Part shown: one piece after another, positions 32,566-41,500 of the stretch
Numbering within the stretch: the stretch's first letter is position 1
Layout of the letters: each line of letters starts with the position of its first letter
Source of the DNA: Amycolatopsis bartoniae
Lineage (GTDB): Bacteria > Actinomycetota > Actinomycetes > Mycobacteriales > Pseudonocardiaceae
Direction of reading: 5' to 3'
Length of the DNA stretch: 64,000 nt
NCBI RefSeq assembly: GCF_014191255.1
Contig: NZ_JACHWH010000002.1
Location: 620,001 to 684,000 of the forward strand
Program-made: the position numbers and the translations under genes
The notes under the pieces: generated by a model
What the model was told of the DNA's origin: nothing
Databases searched by the model: none
Seen by the model: the letters and a program-made list of their open reading frames with translations, nothing else

Positions 32566-32706
32566 TCAGCGCGCGTCGGAGCGCTGCGGCACCTCGAACG
32601 GCGCGTTGAGGTCCTCGCCCTGGTTCGGGATCTTGGGGTAGGTGACCGGCTCGTCGGCGTCGGGGTGGCTGAACAGGGACTGAGCGGTGGTACGGGGTGT
32701 AGTCAT
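32566..32706 (-). CDS. 46-residue peptide of unknown function
   Basis: A small gene with a near-perfect Shine-Dalgarno (AAGGAAG) 5 bp before ATG and almost exclusively G/C third positions, so it is very likely translated. The peptide starts MTTPRTTAQSLFSHPDADEP and continues VTYPKIPNQGEDLNAPFEVP, ending in a charged tail; no Cys, signal peptide or membrane segment. I do not recognise it. The leader upstream is rich in short hairpins. It is convergent with the symporter, with stops abutting. Confidence 0.65.
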   Translation of the reverse strand: MTTPRTTAQSLFSHPDADEPVTYPKIPNQGEDLNAPFEVPQRSDAR

Positions 32707-32867
32707 GTACTTCCTTCGTGCGATGAGAGAAACCGGGGCGAGGCCCGGGAGAGAGAGGGGCACCCGCTGGTAAGAAGCGGCGAGCCGCGGCGGTCGGAAC
32801 GACCGCCTGACCCCAGCCTACGCGCTTCCGGCGCCGATGGGGGGACGTACTCCTAAGGTGGGTTGTC
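32707..32867. other. 161-bp gap with short hairpins between the peptide gene and the DUF6292 gene
   Basis: The gap holds GGCGGTCG-GAA-CGACCGCC (32789-32807) and, next to it on the minus strand, CCGCT...AGCGG. These would form stem-loops in the leader of the 46-residue peptide mRNA. No T-run follows. It may be an RNA leader or simply GC-rich promoter DNA for two divergent genes. Confidence 0.35.
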
Positions 32868-33290
32868 ATGGACCGCCAAACCGACGCCACCCACTCCCTC
32901 GGGCAGGGGCTCGCCGGGTACCTCCGTGCCATCGCCACCGCGCTCGACCTCCCCGAGCAGGGCACCAGCTTCGAGATCAGCGACACCGCCACCGCCTACA
33001 TCGCGCTGCGGCGCGGGGCGCGGCGGCCGGGCGAGGACCTCATGCTGGTGTGGAGCGAGAGCAGCGGGTGGGCGCTGGCCGTGGAGACCGATCCCCGCGA
33101 GACGCCCGAGGTGCTCGCGCACCTGGGTGGCGACGACGCGGTACCGGCGCCGGAACGAGTGGCCCGGTTCGTCCGCGACGTGCTCGCGGACCGGTGGGAC
33201 ACCAGGGCCCGGCCGGTGTTCGCCGTGTCCGGTAACCGGCCGGCCCTGGCGGAGAGCCTGGCGCCCTACGTCAGTCCGCCGCAGGCGTGA
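32868..33290 (+). CDS. DUF6292 family protein
   Basis: A 140-residue soluble protein of the actinobacterial DUF6292 type: GLAGYLRAIATALDLPEQG, ATAYIALRRGARRPGEDLMLVWSE, GWALAVETDPRETPEVLAHLGG and PERVARFVRDVL. Function unknown; such genes often lie near regulatory loci in Pseudonocardiaceae. The ATG is 8 bp after the purine-rich AAGGTGGG. Its 3' end overlaps the convergent glycosidase gene by 20 bp. Confidence 0.7.
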   Translation: MDRQTDATHSLGQGLAGYLRAIATALDLPEQGTSFEISDTATAYIALRRGARRPGEDLMLVWSESSGWALAVETDPRETPEVLAHLGGDDAVPAPERVARFVRDVLADRWDTRARPVFAVSGNRPALAESLAPYVSPPQA

Positions 33291-35781
33291 GGGTCTGCGA
33301 GAACACCGAGTACCGGGCGCCGGACCAGGCGGGCGCGCCCGCCACCGGTTCCAGCCGCACCTGCACCGAGGAGTGGCCCGCGGTCGCCCACGTCGGCAGG
33401 TCGAAGGAGTCCTCCAGCCAGCGCGAGTAGCCGTTGCCGAGCGGCTGGTACCACTCCCCCACCGGTTTGCCGTCCACGAACACCGCCGCCCGCTGGAAGG
33501 CGTTGGCCTGGTCGGAGATCCGCCGCAGCCGCACGCCCTGGTTGTCCTGCGCGACGCGGGCGGTGAAGGTGACCGGCGCCGTGGTCGCCGTGACCGTGCC
33601 GGTGACCGGGGTCCGGTCGGCCTTGCCCTCGAACGTCGAGGTCAGCGTGGTCATCGTCTCGCCGGGCGCGGTGTAGCCGTGCGCGGCGCGGGAGGCGGCG
33701 TCGGCCACGTCCACCACGTCCGACGGCGTCAGCGACGGGTCGGCCTGGCCGTACCAGTAGGCCGTCGAGCTGTACTCGGCGGGCATCTGCGACCGGTTGC
33801 CGTGCTCGATGTCGAACTCCACGCCGTTGCCGAACGGCACCGCGTCGGCCATCAGCAGGCGGTACGCGTTGAGGCACACGTACTGGCAGCCGTCGGTCCC
33901 GTTCTCGTGGCTCACCAGCCCCGCCTGCGGCATCGCGTACGGCACGCCCTCGACGAAACCGTCCCGCGCGTCCTGGAAGTACCAGCCGGACTCGTAGAAG
34001 TCCTCCGAACCCGTGCCGTACTCCAGCGGGCTCTGCGAACCGTCCGGGTACACGCGCTCGTCGCCTTCGAGGAAGTTCATCTGGTGCACCGGGCCGGGCG
34101 GGATGTGCCCGCGCATGGTGGTGGTGATGCCGTAGAACAGGCCGCGCCCCTGGGTGTTCAGGAACGTCCAGTCCTGCCCCGGCACGGTGTTCCCGCGGTC
34201 CTGGGTCGCGTGGAAGTACCCGAGGTCGCCACGAGCCAGACCGTCCACAACGGACCCGTCGCGCGCCCACGTCACCGCGAGGCTCCCCGCCGTGACGGGC
34301 ACCTGCGAGGTGTTCACCAACTCGACTACCGCCCGCTGCCGGTACGGCATCGGCCACCACGACGTGAACGCGCCGTTGTCGGTGGTGTCGATCGAGTGCA
34401 GGAGCGTGCGCGAGGCATACTTGCCGAGACCGGAGCCGAAGAACTCGCCGACCGGAGCGTCCACAGTGGTCTGGCCGTCGAAGCTGATCCGCAGCCGCAG
34501 CCCGTCGAGGACCGCGTCGGAGGCCGCGACCCGCCCGGCGTCGGAGGCGTACCGGAACTGCTGCAGCCCGGCCCACGTCTGGCCCGTGATCCGGTAGCCG
34601 TGCACGGCCTCGTCACTGGGGTGGTTCGGGCCGAGGTCCATGATGTCGGTGCGCACCCACTGGCCGCCGACCAGGCTGTGGATCTCGTACCGGAACTCGT
34701 TGACGTCCAGGTCCGAGGACTCGAACTCGTTCGCCAGCTGCAGCGACGAGCGGTGCGCGGTGAGCGCCGCGGGCAGCTCGATCGTCTGCTCGGCCCAGGT
34801 GCCGGGCTGCGACGCGCCGTTGCTCCACTCCCCCGCCGGCGTCCCGTTCACGCTCAGGGTGGCCCGCTGGTTGCCGATCCCCGCGTCGTAGCGGCGGGTG
34901 ACGCGCACGCCCTGGTTCAGCGGGGAAATGGCCGCGGTGAAAGCGCTTTCCCCGTTGGCGAAGGCGCGGCCGTCGTCGTAGACCGCGGGCGCGGCGACCA
35001 CCTGCGGCAGCCGCAGCGAGAGTTCGTCGAGCTGCCCGGGGCCGCTCACCGGCACGGTCATCGCGGCGCCCGGGGCGAGCGTGACGCCCGCCTGCTCGGT
35101 GCGGCTGCCCGGCGCGGCGGGCTTCGGGTCGCGCACGCCGTAACCCCGCAGGCGCTGGATCACGTCGAGCGCCTTGTCGTTCGGGTCGAACGTGCGCACG
35201 CCCGTCGCGTCGGCGAACTGGCGGTACGCCACGTGGTAGAAGTGCGGGTTGTTCTCCGTGGTGATCCGCATCGAGTGCGTGTACGGCATCGGCACCTTGA
35301 TCACCGCGCCGCCCATCGTGTCCGCCGAGTTCCCGACCAGCGGCCACACGAACGGCGCGCCCGTCGCCCCGTCCACGATGTCCTGCACCGAACCGTGCAG
35401 CACCGTGCGGCCGTCCAGCTCCACCTTGATCTGCCCGATCGGCGCGACGGAGTCCGACAGGTAGGTGAACCAGATCGACGACACCTCCCCCGCCGTGTGC
35501 GATTCGGCGATCACGCAGCCGTCGTCGTCGTGGCGGAGGCAGGAATAGGTGCCGTTGAACCCGTCGTCGTTGTCGCCGGTCCGGTCGAAACTCGAAAACT
35601 GTTTCATCTGTTCGCCCGGCCGCAGCTGGGCCAGCGCGGAGAGCGAGCGGTAGGTGTCCCAGCCGACCGGCCCCTTGGGCGGGCCGAACGGCACGGTGGC
35701 CGAAGCATGCCAGGGAACGAGCAGGGCGAAGGCGAGGACGACAGCGGTGACCAGGCTTTTTCTGTGCACGACAGTGGGCAC
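33271..35781 (-). CDS. secreted GH172 (DUF2961) glycosidase with duplicated beta-sandwich module
   Basis: An 836-residue precursor. GTG at 35781 is chosen because AGGAG lies 8 bp upstream; a basic start and hydrophobic stretch SLVTAVVLAFALLVPWHASA form a signal peptide. The mature part begins GPVGWDTYRSLSALAQLRPGEQ and carries the diagnostic YGTGSEDFYESGWYF motif (around residue 590) of DUF2961, now GH172, whose members act on alpha-fructofuranosyl or alpha-D-arabinofuranosyl links. A module with NQGVRxxRxxD...GxWxxP occurs twice, in the middle and at the C-terminus. A cell-wall arabinan is a plausible substrate. Confidence 0.85.
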   Translation of the reverse strand: MPTVVHRKSLVTAVVLAFALLVPWHASATVPFGPPKGPVGWDTYRSLSALAQLRPGEQMKQFSSFDRTGDNDDGFNGTYSCLRHDDDGCVIAESHTAGEVSSIWFTYLSDSVAPIGQIKVELDGRTVLHGSVQDIVDGATGAPFVWPLVGNSADTMGGAVIKVPMPYTHSMRITTENNPHFYHVAYRQFADATGVRTFDPNDKALDVIQRLRGYGVRDPKPAAPGSRTEQAGVTLAPGAAMTVPVSGPGQLDELSLRLPQVVAAPAVYDDGRAFANGESAFTAAISPLNQGVRVTRRYDAGIGNQRATLSVNGTPAGEWSNGASQPGTWAEQTIELPAALTAHRSSLQLANEFESSDLDVNEFRYEIHSLVGGQWVRTDIMDLGPNHPSDEAVHGYRITGQTWAGLQQFRYASDAGRVAASDAVLDGLRLRISFDGQTTVDAPVGEFFGSGLGKYASRTLLHSIDTTDNGAFTSWWPMPYRQRAVVELVNTSQVPVTAGSLAVTWARDGSVVDGLARGDLGYFHATQDRGNTVPGQDWTFLNTQGRGLFYGITTTMRGHIPPGPVHQMNFLEGDERVYPDGSQSPLEYGTGSEDFYESGWYFQDARDGFVEGVPYAMPQAGLVSHENGTDGCQYVCLNAYRLLMADAVPFGNGVEFDIEHGNRSQMPAEYSSTAYWYGQADPSLTPSDVVDVADAASRAAHGYTAPGETMTTLTSTFEGKADRTPVTGTVTATTAPVTFTARVAQDNQGVRLRRISDQANAFQRAAVFVDGKPVGEWYQPLGNGYSRWLEDSFDLPTWATAGHSSVQVRLEPVAGAPAWSGARYSVFSQTLTPAAD

Positions 35782-35900
35782 GGCGGGGACTCCTGCGGGG
35801 CGGGGATGAGACGAGAAATCGATTACCGAGGTTAAGCCAGCGTTAACTTCGCCGTCTAGCGCCACCCGGGTGGTATGGACCAGCACGCAGCGTGATTACC

Positions 35901-35918
35901 CGTGAAAAACTTTTCACG
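35901..35918. promoter_or_regulatory. 18-bp palindrome upstream of the GH172 gene
   Basis: CGTGAAAA and TTTTCACG are perfect inverted arms around AC. It lies about 120 bp upstream of the glycosidase start and 15 bp beyond the smc stop. The A/T-rich arms stand out from the surroundings. A sugar-type repressor operator or a short smc terminator are both possible. Confidence 0.4.
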
Positions 35919-35932
35919 CGGTATCGATCGGG

Positions 35933-38900
35933 CTAATTCGCCGAAACGGCTTCGACTTTTTCCTCCCGCAGCCGCTGCGAAATCACCTTCGTGATTCCGT
36001 CGCCCTGCATGCTCACGCCGTACAGCGCGTCCGCGATTTCCATCGTCGGCTTCTGGTGCGTGATGATGATCAGCTGCGACGAGTCGCGCAGCTGCTCCAG
36101 CAGGCCGATCAGCCGCCGCATGTTGGTGTCGTCCAGCGCGGCCTCGACCTCGTCCATCACGTAGAACGGCGAGGGGCGGGCGCGGAAGATCGCGACCAGC
36201 ATGCCCACCGCCACCAGCGACTTCTCGCCACCGGACAGCAGCGACAGCCGCTTGACCTTCTTGCCCGGCGGGCGCGCCTCGACGTCCACGCCCGTGGCGA
36301 GCATGTCGTCCGGCTCTGTCAGCACCATGCGGCCTTCTCCGCCGGGGAACAGCACGGAGAACACGGTCTCGAATTCGCGGGCGACGTCCCAGTAGGCGGA
36401 CGTGAAGACCTCCAGGATCTTGTCGTCCACCTCCTTGATGACCGTCAGCAGGTCCTTTCGCGTCGCCTTGAGGTCTTCGAGCTGCGTGGAAAGGAACTTG
36501 TAGCGCTCCTCCAGCGCGGCGAACTCCTCCAGCGCCAGCGGGTTGACCTTGCCCAGCATGGACAGGTCCTTCTCCGCGCGCTTCGCCCGCCGCTCCTGCG
36601 TCGCCCGGTCGTACGGGATCGGCGGCGGCGCCGTCACCGACTCGCCGCGCTCGCGCGCCTCCTCGTACTCGGCCATCTCCCCGGCGCTCGGCGGCACCGG
36701 CACATCCGGCCCGTACTCGGAAACCAGGTCCTCCAGGCCGATGCCGAAGTCCTCGCCGATCTTGCTCTCCAGCTGCTCCAGCCGAAGCCGCTGCTCCGCC
36801 CGCAGCACCTCGTCGCGGTGCACGGCGTCGGTCAGCTTCTCCAGCTCGCCGGTCAGCTCGCGGACGCGGCTGCGAACCTGGGCCAGCGCGGTCTCCCGGC
36901 CCTGCCGGGCCGCCTGCACCTCGTCGCGCTCGGCCGCCGCCCGCTGCACCGACTGCTCGATGCGCTCCAGCGCCAGCTCACCGGCGTCGACGACCGCCGA
37001 CGCGATCGCGGCACCCTTCGCCCGCGACGCCCGTGCGCGCTCGGCGCGCTCCCGCGCCTGCTGCTCCGCGTACGCGGCACGGCGCAGCGACTCCGCGCGG
37101 CCCGCGATACCCCGCGCCCGCTCCTCGGCCGTGCGCAGCGCGAGCCGCGCCTCGACCTCCTCCTGCCGGACGAGGGCCAGCTGCTCGGCCATCTCGTCGC
37201 GCTCGCTGGTGTCCGGGTCCTCGTCCACCGCTTCCTCGGCGACGGCGGAGAGCCGTTCCTCCAGCTCGGCGAGCTTCTCGACCGCTTCCTGCCTGCTGTT
37301 CTCGACCTTCGCCCGCTGCTGGTGCAGGCGCGTCACCTCGGCCTCGGCCGAACGCGCGGCCTGCTGCAGCCGGTTGAGCCGCTCCGACGAACGCGCCTTG
37401 CGGACCTTCGCCTCGCCCAGCGCGTCCTTGGCCTGCCCGACCTCCTCGCGGCGGGCCTGCTGCTCGGCGCGGGCGCCCTCCAGCTCGGCGGCGGTGCGCT
37501 CCAGCAGCCGTTCCGCCGCGAGCAGCCTGTCCTGCGCCTCGTCGACCGCGGCCTGCACCTCGATGACGCTCTCGCTGCGCGAGGAACCGCCGACCGCCCA
37601 GTGCGAGCCGAAGACGTCGCCCTCGGTGGTCACCGTGCTGACGTCCGGGTGCACGGCCACCACCCGGCGCGCACTGTCCAGATCGGACACCACCGCGACG
37701 CGCTCCAGCGCGCGTTCCACCGCCGGGCGCAACGCCTCCGGCGCCGTGACGACCTCACGCGCCCAGCGCGCACCGTCCGGAAGCGACGGCCACGACGTGG
37801 TGTCCACTGTGTACTGCTGGCCGCCGAGCAGCACGCCCGCACGGCCGGAGTCGTTGTCCTTCAGGTACTTCAGCGCGGCCAGTGCGTCTTCCCCGCCCTG
37901 CACGGCGACCGCGTCGGCGACCGGGCCGAGCGCCGCGGCGAGCGCGACCTCGTAACCGGGCTCGACGGTCAGCAGCGCGGCGACCGACCCGAGCAGACCG
38001 GGCAGCTGGTCGGCCGCGCCCAGCAGCGCACCCGCGCCGTCCTTGCGGCGCAGCCCCATCGACAGCGCGTCGACGCGCGCCTTCTCCGAAGCGATCTCGC
38101 GCTCGGTGGCACGCTCGGCCTTGACCAGCTCTTCGACGCGGGCCTTGGCTGCGTTGTTCGCCTCCACCGCGCGGTCGTGGCGGGCCTGCAGCTCCGCGTC
38201 GTCGGACTCCTCGACACCGCCCTCGGCCTTGGCCTCCTCCAGCTCCTCCACGGCGATCTCGGCGCGCGCGGCGGCCTCGTCGATCGCGGTGGTGAGGCGG
38301 TCGATCTCGTCGGCGGTGGCGCCGTTCTTGCTGCGCAGCGCCTCGACCTGACCGGTGAGCTTCGCCAGCCCCTCGCGGCGGTCGGCGATCGCCCGCACCG
38401 CCGCCATGTGCGCGCGCTCGGCGGCCTGCACGGCGTGCTCCAGCTGCTCGCGGCGCTGCACGGCCTCCGAGAGGATCGAGCGCGCCTGCGCGACGGCTTC
38501 GTTCAGCTCCTCCTCGCGCATCGCGACCTGCTCGGCCTCGGCGAGCAGCTCCTCGGGGTCGCGGCCGCTCTGGTGCGTCTCGACGTCGGCCGACAGGTGC
38601 CGCTGCTTCTCGACGGCCAGCCGGACGGTGCCGCGCAGGCGCTCGGCGAGCGCCGACAGCTTGTACCAGGTGTCCTGCGTCTGGTTCAGCCGCGGCGCGT
38701 CCTCCGCCAGCAACGCTTCGAGCTGGTTCTCCTCGGCGCTGACCATCTCCAGCGCCTGCTCGACCTCGGCGCGGCGGGCGCGGGCGGTGGCCTCGTCCGC
38801 CTCTTCCCTGGCGATGGCCTCGCGCTGGGTCACCAGGTCGTCGGCGAGCAGGCGCAGGCGCGCGTCCCGCAGCTCGGCCTGCACCGTCTGGGCCTTGCGG

Positions 38901-39535
38901 GCGATCTCGGCCTGCTTGCCCAGCGGCTTGAGCTGGCGGCGCAGCTCCGCGGTCAGGTCACCGAGGCGGTCGAGGTTGCCCTGCATCGCGGTGAGCTTGC
39001 GCAGCGCCTTTTCCTTGCGCTTGCGGTGCTTGAGCACGCCCGCGGCCTCTTCGATGAACGCGCGGCGCTCCTCGGGCTTCGACTCCAGGATCTGCGACAG
39101 CTGGCCCTGGCCGACGATGACGTGCATCTCGCGGCCGATACCGGAGTCCGACAGCAGTTCCTGGATGTCCAGCAGGCGGCACGAGCTGCCGTTGATCTCG
39201 TACTCGCTCGCCCCGTCGCGGAACATGCGGCGCGTGATGGAGACCTCGGAGTACTCGATCGGCAGCGCGCCGTCGGCGTTGTCGATGGTCAGCGTCACCT
39301 CGGCGCGGCCGAGCGGGGCGCGGCCCGCGGTGCCGGCGAAGATGACGTCCTCCATCTTGCCGCCACGCAGGTCCTTCGCCCCCTGCGTGCCCATGACCCA
39401 GCGCAACGCGTCGAGCACGTTGGACTTGCCCGAGCCGTTCGGCCCGACGACGCACGTGATGCCGGGTTCGAACCGCAGGGTGGTCGCCGAGGCGAAGGAC
39501 TTGAAGCCCTTCAGCGTCAGACTCTTCAGATGCAC
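35933..39535 (-). CDS. smc: chromosome segregation protein SMC
   Basis: Structural-maintenance ATPase that organises the nucleoid with ScpA/B. The 1200-residue protein has Walker A GPNGSGKSN (residues 31-39), long coiled coils (~170-500 and ~660-1000, rich in Glu/Arg/Ala heptads), a central hinge around LPGLLGSVAALLTVEPGYEVALAAALG, and the C-terminal ABC signature LLSGGEKSLVAVG plus Walker B PFYVMDEVEAALDD. GTG start (MHLKSLTLKGFKSF). Upstream lies acylphosphatase, as in other actinobacteria; ftsY is displaced. Confidence 0.98.
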   Translation of the reverse strand: MHLKSLTLKGFKSFASATTLRFEPGITCVVGPNGSGKSNVLDALRWVMGTQGAKDLRGGKMEDVIFAGTAGRAPLGRAEVTLTIDNADGALPIEYSEVSITRRMFRDGASEYEINGSSCRLLDIQELLSDSGIGREMHVIVGQGQLSQILESKPEERRAFIEEAAGVLKHRKRKEKALRKLTAMQGNLDRLGDLTAELRRQLKPLGKQAEIARKAQTVQAELRDARLRLLADDLVTQREAIAREEADEATARARRAEVEQALEMVSAEENQLEALLAEDAPRLNQTQDTWYKLSALAERLRGTVRLAVEKQRHLSADVETHQSGRDPEELLAEAEQVAMREEELNEAVAQARSILSEAVQRREQLEHAVQAAERAHMAAVRAIADRREGLAKLTGQVEALRSKNGATADEIDRLTTAIDEAAARAEIAVEELEEAKAEGGVEESDDAELQARHDRAVEANNAAKARVEELVKAERATEREIASEKARVDALSMGLRRKDGAGALLGAADQLPGLLGSVAALLTVEPGYEVALAAALGPVADAVAVQGGEDALAALKYLKDNDSGRAGVLLGGQQYTVDTTSWPSLPDGARWAREVVTAPEALRPAVERALERVAVVSDLDSARRVVAVHPDVSTVTTEGDVFGSHWAVGGSSRSESVIEVQAAVDEAQDRLLAAERLLERTAAELEGARAEQQARREEVGQAKDALGEAKVRKARSSERLNRLQQAARSAEAEVTRLHQQRAKVENSRQEAVEKLAELEERLSAVAEEAVDEDPDTSERDEMAEQLALVRQEEVEARLALRTAEERARGIAGRAESLRRAAYAEQQARERAERARASRAKGAAIASAVVDAGELALERIEQSVQRAAAERDEVQAARQGRETALAQVRSRVRELTGELEKLTDAVHRDEVLRAEQRLRLEQLESKIGEDFGIGLEDLVSEYGPDVPVPPSAGEMAEYEEARERGESVTAPPPIPYDRATQERRAKRAEKDLSMLGKVNPLALEEFAALEERYKFLSTQLEDLKATRKDLLTVIKEVDDKILEVFTSAYWDVAREFETVFSVLFPGGEGRMVLTEPDDMLATGVDVEARPPGKKVKRLSLLSGGEKSLVAVGMLVAIFRARPSPFYVMDEVEAALDDTNMRRLIGLLEQLRDSSQLIIITHQKPTMEIADALYGVSMQGDGITKVISQRLREEKVEAVSAN

Positions 39536-39668
39536 GTGGCGGGGACCCCTCCGGTGCTGCGAACCTCTGCCGGTCGGTTGAGTCTACCGAGGCCGGGTTC
39601 GCGACTGCGGGAGGCGCGGCCGGGGCCCGGCGTGGCGCTTCCCAGTGGTCACACCAGCCCCGTTGGCC

Positions 39669-39956
39669 TCACTTCTCGACAAACCCGGCCAGCCCGCCCT
39701 GCGGCGGCGACCAGTGCTCGATCACCTGATCCACACTTCCGGGTGAGGACGGCGACCGGAGCAGCGAGAGGAGCTGCTGACAGTGTTCTTCTGCACCCTC
39801 CGCGATCACCTCCACCCGCCCGTCCGGCAGGTTCCGCGCGCTGCCGACCAGCTCCAGCTCCAGCGCGCGGCACCGGGTCCACCAGCGGAAACCGACACCC
39901 TGCACCCGGCCGCTCACCCACGCGGTGAGGCGCGCCACGTCCTTTTCCCCGCTCAT
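39669..39956 (-). CDS. acyP: acylphosphatase
   Basis: Hydrolyses acyl phosphates. The 95-residue protein carries the family signature [15 protein letters not shown] (catalytic Arg) and the catalytic Asn in [17 protein letters not shown], with the usual length. ATG at [11 protein letters not shown] is preferred; another in-frame ATG lies 9 bp upstream. Position between mutM-side genes and smc is the common actinobacterial order. Confidence 0.9.
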   Translation of the reverse strand: MSGEKDVARLTAWVSGRVQGVGFRWWTRCRALELELVGSARNLPDGRVEVIAEGAEEHCQQLLSLLRSPSSPGSVDQVIEHWSPPQGGLAGFVEK

Positions 39957-40118
39957 GACCCCCATGGTGCCCCATAAACTTGGTTGCGGAGGGTGAACGG
40001 TGCGCACCGAGCCGCTCGCACACCGTTAACCAACGGTGCTAACCTCCCCGTCGGGTCCACCGCCTGGGCTACTCCGCCCGGGCAACAACAGGCGAAAATC
40101 CTCAGCAAGGAGCCACCC

Positions 40119-40787
40119 ATGGCCCATTCCGGGTCACGATCGAGTCAGCGCGCCGAAGTCGCGCCGCCCCGCGACTCCTCGTCCCGCTCGAAGCGGAACG
40201 GGTACGTGCTGCTGGCGGTCAGCGGTGTCGTCCTCGCGACGGCGTTCGGTGGCCTCGCCCAGCTGTCCTCGTCCTCGACGAACACCGCGAGCGGTGACTT
40301 TCCGGGCGGGAACGCCAACTCGGCGTCCGGGCCGCAGCTGATCCCGGGCAACCCCGTGCCGGGCACCACCACGGTGAACGGCACGGCCCAGCCCGACCCG
40401 GCGACGTCCCCGACGGCGGTCGTCAGCGTCGGGCCGGACGGGAAGCCGGTGGTGACGATCCTGCCGGCGCCGGGGTCCGGTCAGAAGCCGGTCGTGCTGG
40501 CGCCGGGGACGCCGATTCCAGCGGGGACGTACATTCCGCCGGGGACGCAGATCCCGCCGTCGAACCCGGTGACGCCTTCGGATCCCGGGAAGGACGACCC
40601 GCCGCCGACGTCCTCGCATTCCAAGCCGCCGTCATCCACGCCGCCGTCGAGTTCGCAGTCGACGCCGCCCAGTTCGGAGTCGTCCACGCCGCCTGACTCG
40701 ACGCCGCCGTCCAGTGAATCGAGCACTCCGCCGAGTTCTTCGACCGGGGATTCCGGTGGGGCGTCTACTACGCCTAGTGGGCAGTGA
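40119..40787 (+). CDS. membrane-anchored Ser/Pro-rich extracellular protein
   Basis: A 222-residue protein: short basic cytoplasmic start, one transmembrane segment (NGYVLLAVSGVVLATAFGGLA, residues ~27-47), then a Gly/Pro/Thr domain with a PVVxxxPGTPIPAGTYIPPGTQIPP repeat-like stretch, and a C-terminal low-complexity tail of TPPSS units. AAGGAG precedes the ATG. Topology is inside-out (type II), tail outside, as in wall-spanning actinobacterial proteins. No enzymatic domain. Function unknown. Confidence 0.75.
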   Translation: MAHSGSRSSQRAEVAPPRDSSSRSKRNGYVLLAVSGVVLATAFGGLAQLSSSSTNTASGDFPGGNANSASGPQLIPGNPVPGTTTVNGTAQPDPATSPTAVVSVGPDGKPVVTILPAPGSGQKPVVLAPGTPIPAGTYIPPGTQIPPSNPVTPSDPGKDDPPPTSSHSKPPSSTPPSSSQSTPPSSESSTPPDSTPPSSESSTPPSSSTGDSGGASTTPSGQ

Positions 40788-40813
40788 CGCGCTTCGCGGG
40801 TGAAGACCGCCTT

Positions 40814-41500
40814 TCAGCCTTCGAATCGGTAGCCCATGCCTGGTTCTGTCAGCAGGTGTTTGGGTCTTGAGGGTTGTTGTTCCAGCTTTCTTCTGAGTTG
40901 TGCCAGGTACACCCTCAGGTAGTGGGTCTCGTTCTCGTACGTCGGCCCCCAGACGTCTCTCAACAACTGCTTCTGCGAGACCAGTCTGCCTCTGTTTCTG
41001 ATCAGCAGTTCCAGTACGCCCCACTCCGTTTTGGTCAGGTGCACTTCCTGGCCGTCGCGTTCCACCTTCTTCGCCGCCAGGTCCACTGTGAACGCTTCGG
41101 TCTTCACTACCGCTTCGACATCGTCCGAAGTGGACACCGTGGAACGTCTCACGGCGGCCCGTAGGCGTGCCAGTAGTTCGTCCATGCCGAAGGGCTTCGT
41201 CACGTAGTCGTCCGCGCCCGCGTCCAGGGCGTGCACCTTGTCCGGGGAGTCGCTCCTGGCCGACAGCACGATGATCGGGACCGTCGTCCAGCCCCTCAGC
41301 CCGGCGATGACCTCATTACCGTCCATGTCCGGCAGGCCCAGGTCCAGGATCACCACGTCCGGCCTGGTTTCCGCCACCGCACGCAGCGCCGCGGCTCCGT
41401 CGTGGGCGGTGATCACCTTGTAGCCCCGCGCGGCCAGGTTGATGCGCAACGCCCGCACGATCTGCGGCTCGTCGTCGACCACCAGCACCGTCGCCGTCAC
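40814..41500 (-). CDS. kdpE: KDP operon response regulator
   Basis: OmpR-type activator of kdp genes. The 228-residue protein has acidic DDE at 9-11, phospho-acceptor D53 in ILDLGLPDMDG, TKPFG with the conserved Lys, and a winged-helix DNA-binding domain with HLTKTEWGVLELLIRNRGRLVSQKQLL. The GTG start overlaps the kdpD stop by 4 bp (GTGA), giving tight coupling. It probably acts at the direct repeats upstream of kdpF. Confidence 0.95.
   Translation of the reverse strand: MTATVLVVDDEPQIVRALRINLAARGYKVITAHDGAAALRAVAETRPDVVILDLGLPDMDGNEVIAGLRGWTTVPIIVLSARSDSPDKVHALDAGADDYVTKPFGMDELLARLRAAVRRSTVSTSDDVEAVVKTEAFTVDLAAKKVERDGQEVHLTKTEWGVLELLIRNRGRLVSQKQLLRDVWGPTYENETHYLRVYLAQLRRKLEQQPSRPKHLLTEPGMGYRFEG

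Noticed and set aside
36056-39928. A 1290-codon open frame antisense to smc, and similar long frames opposite XDH, gcl and azgA-type genes
   Set aside because: They mirror high third-position G+C of the true genes on the other strand, have Arg/Val/Leu-rich products with no domains, and lack ribosome-binding sites.
40600-40780. CRISPR-like short repeats
   Set aside because: The repeats are in-frame TPPSS codon repeats of a low-complexity protein tail, with no spacers.
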